From contig NZ_WTYA01000001.1 of NCBI RefSeq assembly GCF_009828025.1, forward strand, positions 310,001 through 374,000: a stretch of 64,000 nt of DNA. The letters are read 5' to 3'. The notes beneath the pieces were generated by a model, which was not told the origin of the DNA, did no database searches, and saw only the letters and a list, made by a program, of their open reading frames with translations. Positions 17,801 through 26,889 of the stretch are shown here, one piece after another; the first letter of the stretch is position 1; the number at the start of each line of letters is the position of its first letter. Made by a program: the position numbers and the translations under genes. Source of the stretch: Qipengyuania algicida. Its GTDB lineage: Bacteria > Pseudomonadota > Alphaproteobacteria > Sphingomonadales > Sphingomonadaceae.

Positions 17801-19054
17801 ACTAGCGTTGAGCGGCAAGCTCCAGCGTTTGCCGTCGTAGCGTGCGATGCCGGACTGTTTAAGCCCATCGATTTGCGTACTTCCCGAAACCAGACTTGCG
17901 ATGTTCAAATCGTGGGTAATCGCCAGATCGCTGAACTTGCCGTCGGCAGTCGCCTTGAGTCGCATGCCCGCAAGCCGAAGCGATTTGGAGACCTGCAGTG
18001 GCTGACGCAGTCGCGCGTCGACCGCGAAGTCGCTCAAGCTGTTGTTCGCAAGATCGATCAGACCCTTCGCGTCGAGAGCAAGCCCTTTGCTGAAGACGGC
18101 GTATTTGCCGTCGAACTTGCGCTTGTCGATCCGCGCCGAGGCGTCGAGCGCAACCGTCTGCCCCAACAGGTTTGCAAGCGGTCCGCTGACAGTCTTATCG
18201 GGATGCAATTCGCCCAACAGCCGGAAGAGTCCAGCGCGGTTGGTCAACCGCATCGCCGCGAATTGCTCGGCATCGCGGCGCACCACCAGATAGCCATTCC
18301 ACTGCTGCCAGTCGCCCTTGCCCCCGATAATCGCGCGATAGGCCGCCTTCGCGCCGAGCATTTGTGCCACCGGGCCGTCAGCTGCAGCCTGGTAATCCAA
18401 TCCGAGGTTGAAGATATTGGCATCGGGCTTGGCGTCGAGCGCCAGCGAATAGCGATCGCTGCGACCGAATGTGCCCTTGGTATCAAGTATGAGGCGACGG
18501 TTGGCGACCTGCACCTGCGCGGTGAGATTGACTTTCTGCGCCTCGTTGCCTGCTATACCCTTCGCCAGCGTCAGATTGTCGATAACCAAGCGATCGATCG
18601 AGATATCGAACCCGGGCAGGAGCGGTTTATTGCTATTGCTCGGCTTGAAAGTCGGGGTGCGCAGAACCACCGCGCGATGCGCAGCGAAATTATGAATTTT
18701 GAGCTGGTTGTGGAGCCAGGCGGTCGGGTTCCAATCGACCTCGGCGCGTGGAATGCGCGCAAACACGCCCTTGGTGTCGGACAGGATGACGTCGTCCAGA
18801 ACGGCACGGCCATAGAGGTTGCCGGTAATCCTCCCGATGCGAATATTGAGCCCGTTGGGCAGCGTCCGGCTGCTGATCTGATTGGCAAGGAAACGCTCAC
18901 CCAGAGGAGTGTTGAGCACAACTACTGCCGCCACGATCAGCAACAGTATGGCAGCGATCGACCCGCCAATCCATTTTACGAGCCTGCGCGCTATGCTGCG
19001 CCCGCGTGGAGCCGGCGCTACGTTTTCGACCATGCCCTCCTCGCCTTCGGCCAT
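14834..19054 (-). CDS. tamB: translocation and assembly module protein TamB (DUF490, AsmA-like)
   Basis: A 1406-residue inner-membrane-anchored periplasmic protein. A single N-terminal membrane segment (WIGGSIAAILLLIVAAVVVL, about residues 29-48) is followed by a very long repetitive beta-strand region of the AsmA/TamB type. The C-terminal DUF490 domain has IRGSYSFAG-like strands (VVRGSYSFAGTRF), PEEEILSRLLFG and the ending LLATVSTVGRQSAVAKISKDY. With TamA it aids insertion of outer-membrane proteins, and TamB-like bridges are also implicated in lipid transport between membranes. ATG 19054 overlaps the tamA stop by one base. Length is typical. Confidence 0.94.
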   Translation of the reverse strand: MAEGEEGMVENVAPAPRGRSIARRLVKWIGGSIAAILLLIVAAVVVLNTPLGERFLANQISSRTLPNGLNIRIGRITGNLYGRAVLDDVILSDTKGVFARIPRAEVDWNPTAWLHNQLKIHNFAAHRAVVLRTPTFKPSNSNKPLLPGFDISIDRLVIDNLTLAKGIAGNEAQKVNLTAQVQVANRRLILDTKGTFGRSDRYSLALDAKPDANIFNLGLDYQAAADGPVAQMLGAKAAYRAIIGGKGDWQQWNGYLVVRRDAEQFAAMRLTNRAGLFRLLGELHPDKTVSGPLANLLGQTVALDASARIDKRKFDGKYAVFSKGLALDAKGLIDLANNSLSDFAVDARLRQPLQVSKSLRLAGMRLKATADGKFSDLAITHDLNIASLVSGSTQIDGLKQSGIARYDGKRWSLPLNASVERVATGNKLLDPRLTRGRIVGDIQLAGTQLSSDRLRLTFPNTAAQIALRGDLARGAYKVDGKLSANRLELASVGNASGGARFSATIGGPSPWSLAADLSATIAPLTNATLENLAGNSIRVRGGLRLGAGTPIAFNRLTINAAKLQMQLNGRVNGGTTTIAGKGTQAQYGAFTVQASVTKAGPKAVLVFANPLPAAGLRDVRVALAPSGDGFQIDTQGQSTLGPFKGTLGLVMPKGAPTSLDIQTLTVSDTNVSGKVVLGNGGATGNLALTGGGLNGTIDLAPAKGGQGVDVAIKARNASFGGTTPMTITTADISGHGLIAKGNTRFTGNLRGAGLSYGTLFVGRFAGQAQITNGRGHIDASVAGRRGSSIAIDLNADIAPQQIALAVRGELAGRKINMPRRAVLTSLQGGGYRLAPTFLSYGEGGLIAGGTFGGGSTALNLQLNKMPLSLSDLFASDLGLGGAISGIVDYRAAAGALPQGSAKVKIDGLTRSGLVLSSKPVNLSLVGDLTPNRLVARAVFANSEIKQGRLQAEISGLPANGDLISRLRAGRLYAQLRYQGAAESLWRLAAVEAFDMTGPVAITADATGTLADPQVRGSVSSDDLHLSSALSGTNLNNVKLRGTFNGSRLAISSFSGKADNGGTVTGSGIVDLAGLGERVNGDFVQIRGPTLDLRIAADNAHLLDANGLSATISGPLRIVSNGLGGTIAGRVTIDRASWQLGNAAASDKLPQIATRDINVPPDVAPTTTASSSWRYLINASGDSRIDVRGLGLDSEWGANIRLRGTTADPRIGGQAQVVRGSYSFAGTRFTLTKGVISFDAGVPVNPRLDIAATTSTTGLNVTVTVTGYAQQPVISFNSVPSLPEEEILSRLLFGGSITSLSATDALQLGAAVASLRGGGGMDPINKLRSAIGLDRLRIVPADPALDRQTGIALGKNIGRRFYVELITDGRGYSATDLEFRMTNWLSLLATVSTVGRQSAVAKISKDY

Positions 19055-21219
19055 CAGAAGGCCTGCCCCAGCGACACATATACGGCGACGAAACTGTCGG
19101 TCGGATCGGGATTAAGCGGGAAGCCCACATCGACCCGGAGAGGCCCAAACCCTGTTGCGTATCGAACGCCCAAGCCCGCGCCGAGCTTGATATCGTTGAA
19201 AGTCGGCGTGGTCGCAGTCGAGACCGAACCGGCGTCGAGGAAAGGCACAAAAGACAGCTTGCCGCCGAACAGACCAGTCTTGATCCGCGCTTCACCGGAG
19301 AGCTCGACCAACGAGCGGCCCCCGGTGGGATTGCCGTTTACATCCTTCGGACCGATTGCTTCGTAGCCATAGCCGCGCACCGACGCTCCGCCGCCAGCAT
19401 AAAGCCGCCGCGATGGCGCAATTCCATCGAGCGGTGCCCCCTGGATTGTTGCCAACCGCGTGCGTCCGGCCAGAACCAGCCTGTCGCCAATCGACTTGTA
19501 ATAGGAAAAATCGGCCTGGTTCCGGAGGTAGAAATATTGCGTACCTTGCGTGAAGGACGCCTCGGGCGCGAGAAAACCGGTAACGCGAAAACCTTTCGTG
19601 GGATCGAGCAGTGAATCAGTAGTATCGATCATAGCACGTCCATGAATGCCCGCGATGAGATAGCGCTGGCTCGGCTCGGGCACACCGGTTAAATCCTGGT
19701 TGCCTTCGTCGGTGCCGATTATCTCGGCGCCCAAGGCCCAGCTGAACGGCTTCTGGAAAAGCAGATTGGATTGCTTCTCGAAGTCGCCCGTCAGTGCCAC
19801 GGTGCGCGACTTGTAGGCGATGTTGTCCTGCGTCTGTGCGTAGGCGTCGAAGGTCAGCACCTGATCGCGGGCGTGGAAATTGTTGAACTGGACAGTTACC
19901 CCGCCGAGTTGTTCCTGTGTGCCCGCGATGGCCCGGACACGCAGCAGTCCCTCCGGTTTGAAGAAGTTGCGGTTCTCCCAACTGACCGCAGCCTTGTACC
20001 CCTCTTCGGTGCCATAGCCCAGCGATCCGGCAATCGTGCGCAGCTTCGCCTTGCGCAGCCTGACCTCCACATCGACCACGCCTGGCTGGTCGCCTTCCGG
20101 CTGCTTGATCGCTTTGGGTGTGACCGTGACCGACGACACAAGGCCGGTCGCAGTGATTGCGCGGCGCAGATCGAATTCGAGACTGCGCTTGTAGGTGTCG
20201 CCGGGATGAAAACGCGCAATCTTACCCAGATGTTTGCTCGACAAGAAGTTCGGTCGGTTGCTCACCACCGAACCGAACACATACTTGCCCTTGGGATCGA
20301 CCAGCATGGTCAGATCCGCCTCGTGGCTGGCATGATCGATCAACAGCTGCGGATCATCGATTGTCGCAAAGGGATAGCCGGTTTCGCCCAATGCAGTGTC
20401 GAGATTGGCTTGCTGTTCTACAATCGTATCGCTTTGCACGAAATCGCCGGACTCAATCTTGAACGACTTGCGCAGCTCAGGCCCGTCCGGCGCACTCATC
20501 AGTTTGCCGAGATCGATTGTGTCGTAGGTATAGTGCGGGCCGGGGACGATGTCGAAGCGAACGACGGGCTGCGCGGACGCCTGATCCTTGCCCGGTTCGA
20601 GATTGCCGATCGATCGGAGCACCTGTCCGTCATAATAGCCGTAAACGCGAAGCAGATTTTCCAGCAGCGTCTCATCCTGTCGCGCTCTTGCCGCCAACTG
20701 GCCCACGTTATCCGATTTGTCGTCAAGCTTCTTGATGGTCGACAGCGACGCGAAGCGTTCGACGAAGTCGTCGCGCTGCGAAAACGGTGGTTCCTTTTGC
20801 GGAAAGCCAAGCACCAGTCCCTTGGCCACCGTGTCGGTCGGCGCTTCAGAATAGCGCAATTGCGGGCCGGACACCTTCAGGTCGGCGTATTGAATGTCTT
20901 CCGGCTGACCGGGCTGCTCAATCCGCGGGATCGTCAAATCGTCCGGCCACGCGATCTGCGTTCCAGGTAGTGGACCAAGTGGTGTGGTTGGGTCGATCTC
21001 CGATTGGGCGATCGGCACCTGTGGCGCATCGGTGCCCTGCTTGGCCCATGCCTGCGGATCCTTGACCGCATTGTCGGGAATCAGGTCGTCGAGAGACGGC
21101 TGGCTTTCGGTGCTCTGAGCCGCCAGCGGTGCCAACGGCAACGCCAATGCCGCAATGCTTGCCAGTATCGAAGAAAAGCGGATTTCAGGCTGAGAAGCGA
21201 TATTCGCTAGGAGCGCCAT
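19054..21219 (-). CDS. tamA: translocation and assembly module protein TamA (Omp85 family)
   Basis: A 721-residue outer-membrane protein with a signal peptide ending near LAPLAAQ, a Pro/Asp-rich linker, POTRA-like domains (about residues 170-380, including [20 protein letters not shown]) and a C-terminal Omp85 barrel with [19 protein letters not shown], the conserved G-x-x-S-x-RG(Y/F) motif, ending VYVSLGQAF. It partners TamB, encoded directly downstream. I chose ATG 21219 since the residues before it show no signal peptide. That makes its first 35 bases overlap the 3' end of ate. Confidence 0.93.
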   Translation of the reverse strand: MALLANIASQPEIRFSSILASIAALALPLAPLAAQSTESQPSLDDLIPDNAVKDPQAWAKQGTDAPQVPIAQSEIDPTTPLGPLPGTQIAWPDDLTIPRIEQPGQPEDIQYADLKVSGPQLRYSEAPTDTVAKGLVLGFPQKEPPFSQRDDFVERFASLSTIKKLDDKSDNVGQLAARARQDETLLENLLRVYGYYDGQVLRSIGNLEPGKDQASAQPVVRFDIVPGPHYTYDTIDLGKLMSAPDGPELRKSFKIESGDFVQSDTIVEQQANLDTALGETGYPFATIDDPQLLIDHASHEADLTMLVDPKGKYVFGSVVSNRPNFLSSKHLGKIARFHPGDTYKRSLEFDLRRAITATGLVSSVTVTPKAIKQPEGDQPGVVDVEVRLRKAKLRTIAGSLGYGTEEGYKAAVSWENRNFFKPEGLLRVRAIAGTQEQLGGVTVQFNNFHARDQVLTFDAYAQTQDNIAYKSRTVALTGDFEKQSNLLFQKPFSWALGAEIIGTDEGNQDLTGVPEPSQRYLIAGIHGRAMIDTTDSLLDPTKGFRVTGFLAPEASFTQGTQYFYLRNQADFSYYKSIGDRLVLAGRTRLATIQGAPLDGIAPSRRLYAGGGASVRGYGYEAIGPKDVNGNPTGGRSLVELSGEARIKTGLFGGKLSFVPFLDAGSVSTATTPTFNDIKLGAGLGVRYATGFGPLRVDVGFPLNPDPTDSFVAVYVSLGQAF

Positions 21220-22027
21220 CCTTGCCCGGCAGCCCTTCGCGCTTGCGCTTGGTACTGGGCGCTGTGGCTGCGGCGATAAGCTGGGCCTGTTCTTCCTCGC
21301 CAATCCGTTCCCAGCCGCCCCGGCTGAGTCGCTCGAGCGGACGAAAACGCACCTTGTATTGCATGCGATCCGAACCCTGCACCCAATAGCCGAGATAGAC
21401 ATAGGGAATGCCTTGCTCAGCCGCCCGGCGAATGTGGTCCAGGATGATATATGTGCCAAGTCCAGAACGTGCCTCTAACTCAGGATCGTAGAAGCTGTAG
21501 ATCATCGACAGCCCGTCGCCCTGAAAATCCGTGAGGCATGCGCCGACCAGCCGACCTTGCTGCGACCCAACCCCAGGCTCTCGATACTCTATGACATAAC
21601 TTGAGACAGGAGAGTGTTCCACCATATCGGCAAAATCGCTCTCTTCCATCTGTGTCATGCCGCCGCCCGGATGGCGTACTGCCAGATAACGCTGCAGCAA
21701 TTCGAACTGTTCCGGCGTCGCCCACGGGCGACATTCGGTAACGATCAAATCATCGTGCCGCTTGAGCAGGCGCTTCTGACTGGACGATGGTTTGAACTCA
21801 TTGGCGACCACGCGAACCGACACGCAGGCGTGGCAATCGGTGCAGCTCGGTCGATAGGCCACGGTCTGGCTCCGCCGGAACCCGATCCGACCCAACGCTT
21901 CGTTCAGCTCTTCCGCGTTCTCACCGCGCAGTTCCGTGAAGACCTTGCGCTCGCTCCGCCCAGGCAAATAGGGGCAAGGTGCGGGCGCGGTCACGAAAAA
22001 GCGCGGAAATCGAATGGGTGCCGTCAC
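21185..22027 (-). CDS. bpt: aspartate/glutamate leucyltransferase (Bpt/ATE family)
   Basis: A 280-residue N-end-rule aminoacyl-tRNA-protein transferase. Family cysteines and motifs are visible: [37 protein letters not shown] and a C-terminal [20 protein letters not shown]. Bacterial Bpt adds leucine from Leu-tRNA to proteins with N-terminal Asp or Glu, marking them for ClpS-ClpAP. The start is GTG at 22027. Many databases call it arginyltransferase; the bacterial donor is leucine. The 35-base overlap with tamA suggests one transcript. Confidence 0.93.
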   Translation of the reverse strand: MTAPIRFPRFFVTAPAPCPYLPGRSERKVFTELRGENAEELNEALGRIGFRRSQTVAYRPSCTDCHACVSVRVVANEFKPSSSQKRLLKRHDDLIVTECRPWATPEQFELLQRYLAVRHPGGGMTQMEESDFADMVEHSPVSSYVIEYREPGVGSQQGRLVGACLTDFQGDGLSMIYSFYDPELEARSGLGTYIILDHIRRAAEQGIPYVYLGYWVQGSDRMQYKVRFRPLERLSRGGWERIGEEEQAQLIAAATAPSTKRKREGLPGKDGAPSEYRFSA

Positions 22028-22105
22028 GGCTTGGCGGGTCCTCTGTTTCTGGCCGGTGATTCAAGCTCACCGCTCGAAGAGGATTTATGCCTGTTTCGGG
22101 CAAGA

Positions 22106-22123
22106 GGTTAAAGACCCTTAACC
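22106..22123. promoter_or_regulatory. inverted repeat GGTTAA-N6-TTAACC upstream of bpt
   Basis: A perfect six-base inverted repeat in the 179-base gap between ilvA and bpt, about 80 bases before the bpt start. A second palindrome GGTTAACC lies near 22177-22184. TTAA half-sites recall CtrA boxes, but the spacer is six rather than seven, so I leave the regulator open. Confidence 0.3.
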
Positions 22124-22206
22124 ACGATTCTTTGCAGTTCGTTTGCAATTCGCCGCAGCACTGCCTCCGCAGGGATGGTTAACCGGCCGAACTGTCACGC
22201 AAACGA

Positions 22207-23454
22207 TCACTCTATTTCGAAACTCGACACTGTGTAGCCTTTCGCTCGCAGGGCTGCGACCAGCGCCGCGATTTGAGCAGCATCGCGTGCCTCGCATTCG
22301 ATATCGGTGAACAGTCCCTTCGCCGGAAGCGACGTAAAAATGCGCTGGTGATGGATTTCGATGATATTCACATTGTGGGCGTCAAACTCGCGCATCACTT
22401 TGAACAGCGCGCCGGGGCGATCCTGCAGTTCGATCCTCAGTCGCGCCATGCGTCCGCTGCGCGCCAGATCGCGCAGCAACACATTCGCGAGCAGTCGCGT
22501 GTCGATATTGCCTCCGCAAAGCACCAGGCCGACGCGCTTGCCCGCAAACCTCTCGGGGTAGGACAGCACAGCGGCAAGACCCGCCGCACCGGCGCCTTCG
22601 ACTACGGTTTTCTCAATCTGCAGGAGCAACGCCACAGCATGTTCGAGTGCGGGCTCGTCCACCAGCACTATCTCGTTCACCCGCTCGGCTATGATTTTAG
22701 ACGTGAACTCTCCGGGTGCTTTGACCGCAATGCCTTCGGCAATCGTATCGCCGCCACAGGGTAAACTCGCCCCGTGGATACGATCGTACATCGAGGGAAA
22801 CAGCCGCGCCTGAACGCCAACCACATCAATTTCCGACCGAATCGCCTTGGCGACGGTTGCCATACCGCTGATAAGGCCGCCGCCGCCGATCGGCACGACG
22901 AGGCAATCCAGATCGACGTCGGTTTCGAGCATTTCGAGTGCCACCGTGCCCTGCCCCGCTGCGACGATCGGATCATCGAACGGATGAACGAAGGTCAGAC
23001 CACGCTCGCTCTCGAGTTCGCGGGCGTAGGCATAGGCTTCGTCGAAAGTTTCACCATGCAGCTCGACCTTGCCGCCGACACTTTCGGTCTGCATGATCTT
23101 CACCGTCGGAGTGGTACGCGGCATGACGATAGTCACCGGCACGCCCAGCCGCGTGCCATGATAAGAGAGTCCCTGACTGTGGTTGCCGGCCGATGCAGCG
23201 ATGACTCCCTTGCGGCGCTGCTCATCGGACAATTGCAGCAGCGCATTGAGCGCTCCACGTTCCTTATATGCAGCGGTAAACTGCAAGTTCTCGAACTTCA
23301 GCCAGATTTCCGCGCCCGAAATGCTCGACAGGGTCTGCGAATGGAGCATGGGCGTCTTCACGATCGCGCCGTCGATCCGCGCGGCAGCGTTGCGCACATC
23401 GGAGAGGGTCAGCTGTCCCAGCACAGCAGGCGAAGCGGTTCGGGTTGCATTCAT
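22207..23454 (-). CDS. ilvA: threonine ammonia-lyase with C-terminal ACT domain
   Basis: A 415-residue PLP enzyme deaminating threonine to 2-oxobutyrate, the first committed step to isoleucine. FTAAYKERGALNALL carries the PLP lysine, SAGNHSQGLSYHG binds substrate, and IGGGGLISGMA is the glycine loop for the cofactor phosphate. Residues ~335-415 form one ACT domain (RIELQDRPGALFKVMREFD) for amino acid feedback. One ACT domain and this length match the TIGR01127-type enzyme rather than two-domain E. coli IlvA (514 aa). The frame is open upstream, but ATG 23454 starts the conserved part. It is divergent from the amidohydrolase, with 117 bases between starts. Confidence 0.94.
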   Translation of the reverse strand: MNATRTASPAVLGQLTLSDVRNAAARIDGAIVKTPMLHSQTLSSISGAEIWLKFENLQFTAAYKERGALNALLQLSDEQRRKGVIAASAGNHSQGLSYHGTRLGVPVTIVMPRTTPTVKIMQTESVGGKVELHGETFDEAYAYARELESERGLTFVHPFDDPIVAAGQGTVALEMLETDVDLDCLVVPIGGGGLISGMATVAKAIRSEIDVVGVQARLFPSMYDRIHGASLPCGGDTIAEGIAVKAPGEFTSKIIAERVNEIVLVDEPALEHAVALLLQIEKTVVEGAGAAGLAAVLSYPERFAGKRVGLVLCGGNIDTRLLANVLLRDLARSGRMARLRIELQDRPGALFKVMREFDAHNVNIIEIHHQRIFTSLPAKGLFTDIECEARDAAQIAALVAALRAKGYTVSSFEIE

Positions 23455-23571
23455 CGCCTCGCGCCCTAGGACGCACAACGTATCTGCGCAATCCGCAGTG
23501 AGCTCTTTACGCCAGCATTCACTATGCCCTAGGCGCATTCGGCGCCACTCTAACGTCCGGGACCCTAGCGC

Positions 23572-25224
23572 ATGTTTCGCCTTATTATTGCGTCTATTGC
23601 GATGCTGCTTGCGGCAACGCCCGCTCTGGCGGACCAACTGATCGATAACGTCGATGGCATTCGGATTGACGAGCATGGCGCAATCGATCGCTTCAATGGT
23701 CTGTGGATCGATAACGACGGGCGCATCAAGGCTGTGTTGCATCGCGGGGACAAGCGCCCTGCCAATGTGACCTATGCTATCGATGAAAAGGGTAAGGTGA
23801 TGATGCCCGGTATCATTGATGCTCACACGCATGTGATGGACGTTGGCCTGGCGGCCATGACACTCGATCTCAGCGACACCAAATCGCTTGATGATGCTCT
23901 TGCGAAGATTACCGCCTTCGCCAAGGCCAATCCGGCGCGCCCGTGGATCTTGGGACGCGGCTGGAGCCAAACCAGGTGGCAGCTTAACGGCTTCCCGACA
24001 GCAGCCCAGCTCGACTCAGCGGTTTCCGATCGTCCAATCTGGCTTGAAAGCGCAGACGGCCACGCTGGCTGGGCCAACAGCGTGGCCATGCAAGCTGCCG
24101 GGGTCAAACCCGGCATGTCCAATCCCAAGGATGGTCGGATCGTTCGAATCGGAAAGTCGATCATTCCTTCAGGAGTCTTTGTAGATTCCGCCATGAAGCT
24201 TATCGAACGGGTGGTGCCAAAGCCGCGCCCCGCGGAGCAAGATCTCGCGTTTGGCAACGCGCAGGACATCTTCCTCTCGAACGGAGTCACTGCCGTTACC
24301 GACATGGGAACCACTATAGAAGACTGGCAGGCCTATCGCCGTGCAGGTGATGCGGGGCGGCTCAAATTGCGCATCATGGCCTACGCAGATGGGCCGGATG
24401 CCATGGACCTTATCGCTGGATCGGGTCCTACGCCGTGGCTCTACAACGATCGTCTGCGCTTGGGCGGTGTCGAACTGAAACTCGATGGCGTATTAGGATT
24501 GCATAGTGCCTGGTTGAAGCAACCCTATGCCGATAACCCGAAGATCAATGGAGCGCGGCTGCTCAGCGCATCGCAACTACGCAACATAATGGTCCGCGCG
24601 TCGCTGGGTCATTTTCAGGTCGCCATTAATGCCGTTGGCGACGCGGCCAATGCCGATGCTCTAGACGCCGTGGCGGAGGTTGCGCAAAGCTTTTCCGGTG
24701 ATTTGCGCTGGCGAATTGAGCAAGCACAGATCGTCGATCCGGCAGATATACCGAAATTCGGCCGAAACGGCATAGTCGCATCGATGCAGCCATTGCAGGA
24801 GCCCTCCGATCATGCCTTGGCCGAAGCACGCCTGGGTCCGGAGCGGATAGCCGGCGCTTACGCATGGCATGACATTGCCGCGACCGGCGCCCACCTTGCC
24901 TTCGGATCGAATGCGCCGGGGGAGTCGGTCGATCCCTTTGCAGGAATTGCCGCGGCAATCACCCGGACGAATGCCGATGGGGAGCCGTTTGGCGGATGGC
25001 AACCGCAACAGCGTGTCTCGTTCGAGCAGGCGTTCGCCGCCTACACCAGTGGCGGGGCACATGCGGGATTTGCCGAAGGCCGGTTTGGCAAACTTGTCTC
25101 CGGCGAGTTGGCCGACTTTCTTATAGTGGACCGTGACCCGACGATGGCCAGTCCGTCGCAATTGCGATCGCTCCGTGTTCTCGAAACATGGATCGGGGGT
25201 GAGCGCGCCTACCAAGCGCCTTGA
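23572..25224 (+). CDS. exported amidohydrolase family protein (YtcJ-like)
   Basis: A 550-residue protein with a signal peptide (MFRLIIASIAMLLAATPALA, about 20 residues), so periplasmic or secreted. GIIDAHTHVMD has the metal-binding HxH of the amidohydrolase superfamily, followed by RGWSQTRWQ and WLESADGHAGWANS, as in YtcJ-type amidohydrolase-3 proteins. The later histidine and aspartate ligand regions are represented by GHFQVAINAVGDAAN and AFGSNAPGES. The substrate is unknown; relatives hydrolyse N-substituted amino acids, imides or similar C-N bonds. A bulged hairpin at 25234-25264 probably ends the transcript. Confidence 0.88.
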   Translation: MFRLIIASIAMLLAATPALADQLIDNVDGIRIDEHGAIDRFNGLWIDNDGRIKAVLHRGDKRPANVTYAIDEKGKVMMPGIIDAHTHVMDVGLAAMTLDLSDTKSLDDALAKITAFAKANPARPWILGRGWSQTRWQLNGFPTAAQLDSAVSDRPIWLESADGHAGWANSVAMQAAGVKPGMSNPKDGRIVRIGKSIIPSGVFVDSAMKLIERVVPKPRPAEQDLAFGNAQDIFLSNGVTAVTDMGTTIEDWQAYRRAGDAGRLKLRIMAYADGPDAMDLIAGSGPTPWLYNDRLRLGGVELKLDGVLGLHSAWLKQPYADNPKINGARLLSASQLRNIMVRASLGHFQVAINAVGDAANADALDAVAEVAQSFSGDLRWRIEQAQIVDPADIPKFGRNGIVASMQPLQEPSDHALAEARLGPERIAGAYAWHDIAATGAHLAFGSNAPGESVDPFAGIAAAITRTNADGEPFGGWQPQQRVSFEQAFAAYTSGGAHAGFAEGRFGKLVSGELADFLIVDRDPTMASPSQLRSLRVLETWIGGERAYQAP

Positions 25225-25233
25225 ATATAGCTC

Positions 25234-25264
25234 CCTTCACCGCAAACCCGGTGCGGTTTGAAGG
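25234..25264 (+). terminator. bulged hairpin after the amidohydrolase gene
   Basis: CCTTCA-CCGCA pairs with TGCGG-TT-TGAAGG around AACCCGG. It starts ten bases after the stop codon. No clear T-tract follows. Confidence 0.45.
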
Positions 25265-25287
25265 AATTAAGTCACTGTCAACCAATG

Positions 25288-25299
25288 CCAGCTAGCTGG
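25288..25299. promoter_or_regulatory. 12-base perfect palindrome CCAGCTAGCTGG
   Basis: Lies 28 bases upstream of the first small membrane-protein gene, in its likely promoter region. A dimeric regulator could bind it. No known operator matches in my memory. Confidence 0.3.
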
Positions 25300-25326
25300 T
25301 AGTCCGGGCCAATCGAGGGAGTATCG

Positions 25327-25542
25327 ATGTTTCGCAAGCTTGCACTAATTGGCTCGGCTTTTGCCCTGGCCAGCGTTCCGGTGGCTGGATCGCTTGCTGC
25401 ACAAGGCCGATCCAGCGCTCCGGTGCATGGAGCCAATAGCCTTTCAAGACAGAATACCTTCGTTTTTCTGGGAACGATCGCGGCCGTTGCGCTGGCAGTT
25501 GTGTTGCTCCCGGAAGGAAACAAGAACCCGGTAAGCCCGTAG
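25327..25542 (+). CDS. small exported/membrane protein, first of a look-alike pair
   Basis: A 71-residue protein of unknown function. It has an N-terminal signal-like segment (FALASVPVAGSLAAQ), a short polar stretch with RSSAPVHGANSLS, one membrane segment (TFVFLGTIAAVALAVVLL) and the C-terminal tail NKNPVSP. Order and motifs match the next gene: (S/A)APV(H/D)G after the signal peptide, then a glycine/alanine-rich helix, then N(K/N)NPVS at the end. The two probably arose by duplication and diverged strongly. GGGAG about ten bases before ATG 25327 supports the start. No recognised family. Confidence 0.72.
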   Translation: MFRKLALIGSAFALASVPVAGSLAAQGRSSAPVHGANSLSRQNTFVFLGTIAAVALAVVLLPEGNKNPVSP

Positions 25543-25668
25543 CTGTTGCCCTACAGATACATGCAAATACGTATGCACTCTGTGGGAAAAATTGGGGTTG
25601 CGCCGTAAGTTAGGCTGAAGTACCAGCGCACACGAACGAAGAAATAGCGTTCTCGAAGGAGATTGAAG

Positions 25669-25878
25669 ATGAAGATTCGTACTCTTGCAGCCGCCGGTGC
25701 TGCCGCAGCCTTGGTTGCGACTCCGGTGGTCGCAGCTAACCGGACTGCTGCTCCGGTTGACGGTCAGTCGGAAATCGGTGGTTCGGGCTTAGTTATCGGC
25801 GTTCTCGCCGCTGCTGCCATTATCGCCGGCATTGTGATTGCTGCAGACAGTGGCAACAACAACCCGGTTAGCGCCTGA
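25669..25878 (+). CDS. small exported/membrane protein, second of the pair
   Basis: A 69-residue protein of unknown function. ATG 25669 follows AAGGAG with a good spacing. It has a signal peptide ending near TPVVAA, a short segment NRTAAPVDGQSEIGG, a hydrophobic helix (GVLAAAAIIAGIVIAA) and the tail DSGNNNPVSA. The tail and the AAPVDG element mirror the gene 126 bases upstream. Such small Gly/Ala-helix proteins with short polar tails are common in sphingomonads but uncharacterised. A strong terminator follows 25 bases after the stop. Confidence 0.75.
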   Translation: MKIRTLAAAGAAAALVATPVVAANRTAAPVDGQSEIGGSGLVIGVLAAAAIIAGIVIAADSGNNNPVSA

Positions 25879-25903
25879 TTTCAGGCTTGACCAATTAAAC
25901 GGG

Positions 25904-25928
25904 AACGGGGCCATTTGGCCCCGTTTTT
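25904..25928 (+). terminator. rho-independent terminator after the small-protein pair
   Basis: AACGGGGCC pairs perfectly with GGCCCCGTT around ATTT, and the stem runs into five T residues. It follows the second small-protein gene by 25 bases. The following ~150 bases to the end of tatC hold nothing I can identify. Confidence 0.88.
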
Positions 25929-26075
25929 GTTTATGGAGAGAGTGTTCATTCAGTCTCTCAATGCCGATTACAAATTTTTAAATCAGTCGATCGATTGTCA
26001 GCCAGCTTGGCATCAAGCCATCGCCCGGCGAGTCTGATGAACAGCTGATGTGGGCGTCTGAACAAGCAACCAGCT

Positions 26076-26888
26076 TCAGTCTTTATCTTCCGGCTCAATG
26101 ACAGTCGGCACCCCAGGCTTTTTGGCTTGTTGCTTGCGGTCGCGACGCTCAAGAACAAGCATTAGAATCATCGATCCTTCGAACAGGATGATGAGCGGCA
26201 CGGCCAGCATCAGCTGCGACATGACGTCTGGCGGCGTTGCAATCGCAGCGACGACAAAGGCGAACACAATCATATAGCGTCTTGCGCCGACCAGCCGACT
26301 GCGTGGTACAATTCCAGCTCGGTTGAGCAGCAGCAACAACACCGGCAGCAAGAAACTGATACCGAATGCCAGGATGAACTGCATCACGAGGCTGAGATAG
26401 TCGCCCGCTGCGGGTAAAGCTTCGACCGACAGCCCGCCGACATCGCCCTGGAAGCCCAACATCCAGTGAAACGCCGTAGGCATCACGACAAAATAGGCCA
26501 GCGAACCACCCAGCGCGAAAAGGATCGGCGTTGCGACAAGGAAAGGCAAGAAGGCTTTCTTCTCGCGGGCGTATAGCCCGGGTGCGATGAACGCCCATAT
26601 CTGGTTTGCGATAATCGGGAAGCTGATGAAGAAGGCGGCGAACAACGCCACCTTCAACTCGACGAAAAACTGCTCGTAGAGCTTCGTATAGACGAGGCGT
26701 CCCTGGCCCGGAGGGAAAGCCTGTGTCAGTGGATGCACCAGAAAGGCGAGGATATCGCGCGCGAAATAGAGACAAACGAAAAATGCCAAGGCGAGCGCAA
26801 ACACTGCGCGCATAAGCCGGGCACGCAGCTCGATGAGATGGTCGAGCAGTGGCGCTTGAGTTTCGTCGATGTCCTTGATCATGCCCAT
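26076..26888 (-). CDS. tatC: Sec-independent protein translocase subunit TatC
   Basis: About 270 residues with six membrane segments. The N-terminal ETQAPLLDHLIELRARL and FIAPGLYAREKKAFLPF are the conserved cytoplasmic tip and first loop that bind twin-arginine signal peptides; the Glu in PGLYAREKK belongs to the recognition site. Later helices (IPRTS-like loop, PPDVMSQ) are also typical. ATG 26888 lies one base after the tatB stop; a GTG at 26906 and an ATG at 26882 are alternatives. The tail (RRDRKQQAKKPG) is basic. It completes a tatABC operon. Confidence 0.96.
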   Translation of the reverse strand: MGMIKDIDETQAPLLDHLIELRARLMRAVFALALAFFVCLYFARDILAFLVHPLTQAFPPGQGRLVYTKLYEQFFVELKVALFAAFFISFPIIANQIWAFIAPGLYAREKKAFLPFLVATPILFALGGSLAYFVVMPTAFHWMLGFQGDVGGLSVEALPAAGDYLSLVMQFILAFGISFLLPVLLLLLNRAGIVPRSRLVGARRYMIVFAFVVAAIATPPDVMSQLMLAVPLIILFEGSMILMLVLERRDRKQQAKKPGVPTVIEPEDKD

Positions 26889-26889
26889 C

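Noticed and set aside
15641..19366. Open frame of 1241 codons on the plus strand opposite tamB and the end of tamA
   Set aside because: It is the antisense shadow of GC-rich genes: no signal, domain or ribosome site, and the residue composition (Arg, Gln, Asp, Ala without hydrophobic order) is not protein-like.
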